NCBI GenBank assembly: GCA_021432635.1
Contig: MU270131.1
Coordinates: 47,611-111,610 of the forward strand
Direction of reading: 5' to 3'
DNA from: Thozetella sp. PMI_491
Lineage: Eukaryota > Ascomycota > Sordariomycetes > Chaetosphaeriales > Chaetosphaeriaceae
DNA length: 64,000 bases
Shown: positions 57,325 to 64,000 of the stretch, piece after piece
Position numbering within the stretch: the stretch's first letter is position 1
How the letters are laid out: each line of letters starts with the position of its first letter
Notes under the pieces: generated by a model
What the model saw: only the letters and a program-made list of their open reading frames with translations
The model's database searches: none
What the model was told of the DNA's origin: nothing
Made by a program: the position numbers and the translations under genes

Positions 57325-58925
57325 ATGGAATCCACTCCAAGCCCAAGTGGTTCATCGCCGAGCTCGATGACCGCCAGCGATCACTGGGAAACTATCGCAC
57401 CTTCGCTACTCGAGTTTACCAACACTTTCGTCCTCTCTTCGGGCTTCTCCGATCCGATCCTTCAAGAGATCCCTCCTAATCTAGTGGTCGATCCGCTGCG
57501 GCAGCGAAGACCACACCACAAGTCCAAGCGAGGATGCGACCAATGCAGGAAACGCCGCGTGAAGGTTAGCTAAGCCCTCGATCATAATCGCAGTGCCGAG
57601 AGACCACCGACCGCGTACAGCTCTCTGTATCTCCTCTCGCGTGCACGCCTCTGCAAAGCTTTCTACACTGGGCATATCTAACTAATCCCCCCGTTTAGTG
57701 CGACGAGAAATGGCCAAGGTGCTCGGCGTGCGTCCGGCGGCAGGAGAATTGCAAACGTCCGTCACACCACACCGGAGTCGCGCCGCCAAGCCCAGAAGAC
57801 GACGCTCGCGCTGCTGCCGTGGACTCGATCCCCCCTAATGTCCCGCAGAAGTCACCGCTCGAGACGGCGCCAAACGACAACGTAGTCAACCTGCTCCATA
57901 TGCAGTTGTTCCACCATTTTGAGCATCACACCATGTCTACCTTGATCTTTGGTCCTGACGTCTGGTCGCGTGCCATTGAGTTATCCTTCTCGTTTGAATC
58001 CCTGATGCACGCCATCCTCTGCGTCTCGGCGCGCCATCTCTCCATCCTGCGACCAGACGAGACCAAGTGGGCAACAGCGGCTTCCACCCACTTGTCGCGC
58101 ACCCTCTGCCTTTTCCGCGACGACCTATCGGGCGGCTTCAACGCTATGAATATTGACGCCTTCATGGCCACCACCGTGCTGCTGCACTACGAGATGTGGA
58201 CGAACATAGATTTTGTCGTGCCAGGCCGGGACATGTCGACATCGTTCGATCCCACCGAGGACTGGCTTTTCAAACACGCCACGGGAGTCACTTCAGTCTT
58301 CCTGAGGAGCATCCCGTACGTCTTCGACAAGCCCTCTCCAATGATACCGCATATCAAGCACAGCCCAAGGGTCATCCTGAGCGGTGCCGCACGTGTCACC
58401 AAGGCCACGATGGAAAAATTCAAGTCGTTCTTCGACTACGACGCCCCGCTGCACCCGGGTCTGCTCTCGGTGCCTCTCCCAGACATCCGAGATTCCGAGC
58501 CGGATGCAAGTAATTATTGGCACCCGCAGGTGTCGGAGATCTCGGAGTCGCCGGGCAAACTGAGCTTGGAGGATCAGGCCGACAGGGACGAGAGGGAATG
58601 CTACGCTGCTATCATCCCTCGCCTCTGTCTTATACTCGCCTTCCTACCCGAATGCCGGGAACCCGGGAGCGGGGAACTGAACCCCGAACTACTAAAAGAC
58701 CTGTCAAGATACATTCTGACCTTCGTCATCTTGTGCGGGCGCCCGTTCGTGGCGATGGTGCAGCGATGCGACCCCCACGCTCTGGTGCTGCTCTACCACT
58801 TTTACCGCGCCGTCGAGATACTTCTCCCTCCGACCGAGTGCTGGTGGGCGCAGAGGAGGGCAACCGCGGCCGAGATGGTGCTAGGGGAGGTGTTATCACG
58901 AGAGTGTGCGAGGAAGGGAGCGTAA
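57325..58925 (+). CDS. Zn2Cys6 transcription factor
   Basis: Exons 57325-57564 and 57699-58925 encode 488 residues. The binuclear cluster is split by the intron: KRGCDQCRKRRVK joins to CDEKWPRCSACVRRQENC, giving CX2CX6CX6CX2CX6C with the basic loop. The cluster sits unusually far in, around residues 70-100, behind a Ser/Thr-rich N-terminus. The rest is the helical regulatory domain (LSFSFESLMHAILCVSARHLS, NIDAFMATTVLLHYEMW) typical of the short Fungal_trans_2/DUF3468-type regulators related to sterol-uptake factors. The donor is GTTAGC, which is less common. The position divergent to an ABC exporter suggests it controls export or the SDR/monooxygenase pair. This is inference. Confidence 0.9.
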
Positions 58926-60039
58926 GCCTAACGGCCCGAAAAGGGCTGCGAGTCAATATATTGCAAAGTAGACGCGCCAGAAGCCTCCCGAGGCCGGATA
59001 GATGTGAAAAAAAAAATGCAACGTCGTTATCGCTGCTCGCACCACCGCGACGTACAGCGGGGACTTTGTGTCGTTTTGTGCTACCGCTGGTCCTTTCGGC
59101 AGAAGCTGGAGAGAAGGCGAGTTGCTCAGTCCTCCTCTTGACGAACCATTCGGACTGCATCCGAGCCCTGCAAGAACCACGTGCCGGCCGCGGCCGCGGC
59201 GAGGATGGAAGGGCCTTCCGTGCGGCCGGTAGAACATTCTAGGGTGTGTCCTTCGGCGTGGGATCGGCGGGTTGCCTATGCGAACCACGGGAGGGACGCT
59301 GCGGGCGAAGAATAGAACCCATGCAGGCTCCAAAAATGAGACCCGGGGCATCTCGCTTGCAGATCGCAGATCGCATGGCGAGAAGACAGGGCCGGGGCAA
59401 GGGGACGGTACGCGCGATGATGTAATTCCTTACATGTATCTATCAGGTACAGAAGCTGGAGCTAGCAACTAATACGATGCTCTGCGCTAAGACAAAGAAG
59501 AGCGGGCGTTTTTTGGACGCCCGTATGTGTAGCGAGTGTATGAGAATGAGATCGGTGGGCCCATGGCGTCAAATCGCGTCCTTCACAGTCCGCAAGAGTC
59601 TCCCTGGGCGGATTCCACCAGCGTGCCGTCTCTTTCCGTCCTGTTTCGTCGTTTGTTTGTTTGGATCCTACCGCAGGCGAGGCCAGGCAGGACCTGGCAA
59701 ACCGAAAAATCCCTGTACTCTAAGCGCCCTCCTCCCCTCCTCCCCGCCTCTTTCCCATCGCGAGGGTATAACTCTGCCCGCCATGAACCCGGTGTCGTCC
59801 CGGAGCAGCGTGTTTTTTTGCGGGTGCGGATCCCGCAAAATAGCTGCCTCCCAGCGTCTTACTCCAACCAACGATAGCAAAATGCCCGAAATATGCAGCA
59901 GGAGAGAGGTGGCTGTGCGTGTGTGATATGCAGCGTGGCCGCCCCTGGATTAGAAAATATGGCCAAGGGAGATTTGGTTAGAAAACCAGCAGGAAGTAGT
60001 AAAAGTAATGGTAGTCGAAAAAATGCGAATACAAGGCTG
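58926..60039. other. Intergenic, convergent
   Basis: About 1.1 kb between the 3' ends of two regulators. Open frames (for example 59477-59926) lack features. Nothing notable beyond short A-runs. Confidence 0.5.
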
Positions 60040-62061
60040 CTACAAATGCAGGCCCGGCCACAGAACCGAGTGGCCGTCATAGACACCCCGAGTATACTCG
60101 CTGCTGTCTCTCGGATTCTGCGGCGGAGGCGGTGGAGGCGGTGCATCTACCGCCATGGTAGTGGAAATATGCTCCTCGTGATGATGCATATGGTGGCCAT
60201 GCGTGTGCCCGCAGTCCTCTTGAGCGCGCTTCGCTGCGTGGTGTGTGTTGCCGGTCTCGTCAAGGCCGTGCTTTTCCCGCCGGTGCTTCTTGAGATTGTC
60301 TAACCGACTGAAAGTTTTCTTACATCCCGGGTAGTCGCACGGGAGCCGGAGGCCCTTATGTACGTTCTTATGTTTGCGAAGGTAGCCCTTCAGGTTCTCC
60401 TTAACTCCGCGGGGCCGCCACTGGCATTGGTCGCAGACGAGATCATCCGAGCCGTCGTCGTGGCCGTGGTCATCTTCCGATGGTGTCGGCGAGCAGGGCC
60501 TGGAGTCGTCGACGTCGTCGAGAACCATGTCTTGGGGCGGGGCGGGAGGCAAAGGAGGTGCGGCGAACGGACGGTTCACGCGGGACAGTTGGATGGTTTC
60601 CTGGCTGGAATTCGCAGTGCTCATGTCTGGTGTCATGGTGATGACACCGGACATAGGCAGGCTAGGGATTGCCCGTGGCGTCGGTGCTTGTATGGATTGG
60701 ACACCAAACATGTTATAGTTGTTGGGCGGAATGCCAAGGCTTCCACTGTCCCTTATGCTGTGCGCCCGGGTACTCCTCTCTGAGCTCGAGTCGTTCGCGA
60801 CATTCCCAACCCACGACACGGGGCTGAGCCTTGCCAAGTCGGGGCCGGTTCGTGGGCCTAACCAGGAGGGGGACTTTTCATCCATCGGAGGAGGAGCGGC
60901 GACGCTGACCTGCGTAGGCATCTGCGGCGCCACTGACAGACCGTCTACGATGAGAGTGTTGCTCATTGCCAGAGGTGGCGATGCCGGATAACAATCAAAG
61001 GGGGCAGACTGTACCTGCGGCCAGCTGTTGAATGCTGGCGGCGGAGATACGAGCTGTACCGGCGATCGCATCATAGTGCGGTCATCTAAGGGAGAATGGC
61101 ACTGGGAATGGCTGAGACCCGGCACGAGCGCCGGTGTTGGTTGCGTCGGCGACTGCACGTGGTCGAATCCCGTGGTTTGTGTCGTGGCCGGCATCCCGCA
61201 TATCCCGTTGGTACTCAAGTCCTGCCATATCATGTCGACGTCGACCTGGGACGGCTTGATCTCCTTCTGAGGATCGTGGAATCCCGGCACGCCGCCCCGG
61301 TGCTGCTGCTCTACCTCGATGTCCTGGCAGACGGAGCTTCTGAAGGCGAGGTTGTTCAAGACTCCCGTGAGCTCTGGGTTCAGCCGCGTGTCGATCTGGA
61401 AGTCGACGTCCATCTCCTGCTTGGTCGGCGAGCCCGGCACCACCTTCCGGATCGAATTTCTCCGCCTCATGACAGCATCCTTGATCTGCTGGCTCAGGCT
61501 GCGCTTCGGCGGGAAACCGGGGCCCTGGGGTGCGTCGGGCTTCCATACCCCAAAGTCGGACCACTCCTTCTCGTCGGAGGGAAGCTCATGCCAGTTGAGG
61601 CATTTCCAGCACTGGAACATGCCGCCTGGGAGCTCGGGGCAGGACAGGACGTGCTGGATGAGCGACATGGGATCGGCAAATTGCTGGTAGCACCTCACCA
61701 TCGGGCAGAAGTATGCCTGCGAAGCATAGACGCCCTGCTGTTGCTCAACGAAGTCGCGCACTAGCATGAGCATTACGCGCGCGGGATTGGCATTGGTGGC
61801 GGTCTTGTCCGCATATCTAGGCGAAGTCAGCGATCTGACTAGTCATCGTAGCGGCGACTGGCATCCGAGGGGAGGAGGGAAGGTGGCGAGAGAGAGAAAG
61901 AGATAGAGAGAGAGAACTTACGGGCAAGAACCGCCTTGTTCTGTCGCCGTGGGCTGCACAGGGCAGGCATGAGCATCCTGGCCTGTGGGGATGGTGAGCT
62001 GGCAGGCATCACCACCACCAGTATCGCTCACTCGACCATGATGACCCTGAAGATTCGACAT
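60040..62061 (-). CDS. C2H2 zinc-finger transcription factor with His-rich tail
   Basis: Exons 62061-61922 and 61816-60040 encode 638 residues. Exon 1 (start MSNLQGHHG) joins as GGSCPYADKTATNANPARV. An N-terminal Cys/His region (YFCPMVRC, HVLSC, FQCWKCLNWHELP) may be an atypical zinc module. The middle is long, Pro/Ser-rich and low in structure. Near the C-terminus are two fingers: CDQCQWRPRG with KHKNVHKG, and CDYPGCKKTFSRLDNLKKHRREKHG. After these come a cluster of His (CGHTHGHHMHHHEEH) and eight consecutive Pro. The layout matches a family of fungal C2H2 regulators with N-terminal cysteine region, acting in the nucleus. The intron contains a GA microsatellite. Targets are unknown. Confidence 0.9.
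61880..61917. repeat. GA/CT microsatellite in the C2H2 gene intron
   Basis: An imperfect run of AGAGAG words within the only intron of the C2H2 gene, just inside its 5' splice site on the minus strand. Simple sequence, likely polymorphic. Confidence 0.7.
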
Positions 62062-64000
62062 GGAGAAAGCCGGCCGCGAGGTGCGCTGGTTCGGTCATGG
62101 GCATCGTGAAACCAGGACACCAGAACCCACGGCAGACGGCCTTGGCCTTTTGTGAGAGCAACAACCTGTAACGAACAACGACGGGAGGAGGGGGGGGGGT
62201 TATTCTTTTTTTTTCTTGGCGAAGGAAAACCCACAGGTCCTGTCCGGCGGAATGAAGGACCTTTAATTTTTCTTTGGCTGGCCGTCGCTCTGTTGTCTCG
62301 TTCGCTCCTTTTTTTTCCTCTCTCGCTCTCTGTTCTGGTATTTTCTCGCTACGTCTCCCCACGGCAGGCGGCACTCCTACCGCCCGGTTTTAATGGTCCA
62401 GATGGGCGGCAGTTCGCTGTGACGGGAAACGCTGGGGCGGAGGTCGGGCCAATTCACCCCCAAGTCAACTCATCCAGCAGCGAATAGACCAAGGCTGACC
62501 ATTCAAACATGGCACGCGAATTGGACCAAATTCATATAGATTGCCGGCGAATTAACTGGACAGAAGAGACCGGGATTGGAGAAGGAAGGGGTACATGGTG
62601 AATGGGGCGCGGATGGCGGTGGGAGAGAAGCGACCTGGCTTCTTTTTCCGGAAGTCGTGGTTAAGTTGGCTATACTCCAAGGCTGGGAACCGCATAAGAC
62701 GGGAAATCGGTAAAGTGTCGAGGCGCGTCTGGAGGGGGCGCCGTGGGAGGTGCGGGTGCAGGTGCCAAGACGAGGTCCGCGACCGTAGACAAAAGGCTTT
62801 TATATCATCCAAGGCGAACCCCCTCCTCCTCGCAGATTCACAACGGCTACATCGCTCGACTTCTATATCCCCATGTCCTTTCCCACCCTTTAACCCCCCT
62901 GCCTGCAGCGGTTTGTCCCCTAATGCAAAAGAACCACGGTCGATGCTGATCTTTGTTTCCATTCTGTTTCTCTCCACGGATCGTCCTGTCTGGGTCGCGC
63001 GCCCGACAAGGAAGAGGGGGGGACCCGACCGGCGCTCTGGGGCTCGCCGGTTTCGTCTAATGTTGGGGGTTGATATGAACCGAATCAGCCGAGGTGTGCA
63101 ACCTGGATTAAATGAATTGGCTCCTGCCGCTTAATTAAAAGGCCCGCCTTTTTCGCCCTTGTGGTGCGGAGAAGACACCAACGCCGGACTCTTGACGAGG
63201 TCATCTGATTGAGCCAATACCCAGCCGTCCATGACGCGATGGGGGCGCTGCCCGGCCCGCGGTCACAAATAGTCCCGACCCAGCCAAGGTCGCGCCGACC
63301 AAGCTTTCGCCGTGGGGAGAGAGGGAGGGGCGGGGGGGGCAGGTGGATGGGCGGGGAGGCAGGGTGCATATTGTTCGGCGCAGATAGGACGACGAGGCCC
63401 GCCGCCTCGCTTGCGCGGACCTGGGGTGCAACGTCGGCTGGCCGACGCCGCGTAAGGATCTAGATAGCAGATGGTAGGCAGTGGTTCCCCGAGTCTTCGA
63501 CGGCGGCGCCCGCGCGCCCGCATCCGCACGGCGGAGCTTCCATATCGACGAGGGAAGGCCAGAGAACCACCCACCCCATGCATCCTTCCATCCCCAGCCA
63601 GTTCATGTAGGTTGTTACCCCCCCCCCCCTTGTCCGCTTGGCGTCAGTGTACACAGAGATCTATGCCTGGAATCTAAAAATGGGCTGGCGTTTGCCGAAC
63701 TCCTGGTAAGGTTGTGTGGGGTCGATGCACCACAGACCACAGTCCGGCGCTCGGGACGGACTGGGCCTTGCATCCTCGTGCTGCCCCCTTCCTGTGCGAT
63801 GGAGATCATGGCGCCGCGCTGCGGACTGTGCCGCCGCCTGTTCATACGACCCCTGGGCCTAGATCGGACGGACGCCGAGGTCCACAAGAAAAAAAACACT
63901 CAAGGTAAACAATGAACGAACCTAGCAGCACATCTGTGACGTTGCAGCAGTAAACGAACGCGGCTTTGCTGCCGCGCCTTGACTCCAGCCCCCCCCCCCC
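62062..64000. other. Upstream region of the C2H2 gene to window end
   Basis: About 1.9 kb with no supported gene. It is rich in homopolymer and pyrimidine runs: G10 near 62190-62199, T8-9 runs near 62206-62213 and 62310, C runs near 63620-63630 and C10 at the window end. It probably serves as promoter and long leader for the C2H2 gene and continues into the next contig segment. Confidence 0.5.

Noticed and set aside
48894..58925. A classical secondary-metabolite cluster
   Set aside because: No PKS, NRPS, terpene cyclase or DMATS gene in the window; tailoring-type enzymes alone are not enough.

Overview
The window reads as nuclear DNA of a filamentous ascomycete (Pezizomycotina, most likely a Sordariomycete). 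The evidence is genes broken by short GT-AG introns (mostly 48-80 nt) with CTRAY branch points, Zn2Cys6 regulators, a Pth11/rhodopsin-type receptor, an APSES-ankyrin cell-cycle factor and a Fta1/CENP-L kinetochore subunit. I support 25 protein-coding genes and rebuilt their exons by hand. I see no rRNA, convincing tRNA, CRISPR array or intact transposon. One assembly gap of 10 N (48813-48822) sits in a poly-A-rich stretch.

Layout. 0-11 kb: a low-complexity secreted protein, the Mbp1/Res2-type MBF subunit with a long 5' region that carries an inverted repeat resembling MBF/E2F sites, and an insulysin (M16) gene. 11-12 kb: a diverged tandem repeat. 12-24.6 kb: a compact set of a Zn2Cys6 regulator, Fe/2OG dioxygenase, class II aldolase, ketopantoate-reductase-like enzyme, amino acid permease, secreted ureohydrolase and M20 amidohydrolase. 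This looks like an uncharacterised nitrogen-scavenging or catabolic cluster; GATA sites occur in most of its promoters and a 17-nt element is shared by two of them. 24.8-31.6 kb: housekeeping genes (Met8 siroheme synthase, Vac1/Pep7 FYVE protein, Fta1 kinetochore protein) and a small alpha-beta barrel protein. 32.5-42.3 kb: vanillyl-alcohol-oxidase-type flavoenzyme, seven-helix receptor, GMC oxidoreductase and a Dal5-type carrier, plausibly for sensing, importing and oxidising an aromatic or alcohol substrate. 42.9-47.3 kb: two large divergent genes of unknown function. 48.9-58.9 kb: extended SDR, FAD monooxygenase, full-size ABCB exporter and a Zn2Cys6 regulator, plausibly a detoxification set. 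60-62 kb: a C2H2 factor with a histidine-rich tail.

The strongest candidate for an undescribed system is the 12-24.6 kb set. A permease, an amide hydrolase, a ureohydrolase and a hydroxylase/aldolase/reductase trio could together import, deacylate, de-amidinate and cleave a guanidino- or acyl-amino-acid-like compound. The substrate is unknown and the pathway is inference. The second candidate is the divergent pair of unknown genes at 42.9-47.3 kb. All exon junctions are predictions from sequence alone.
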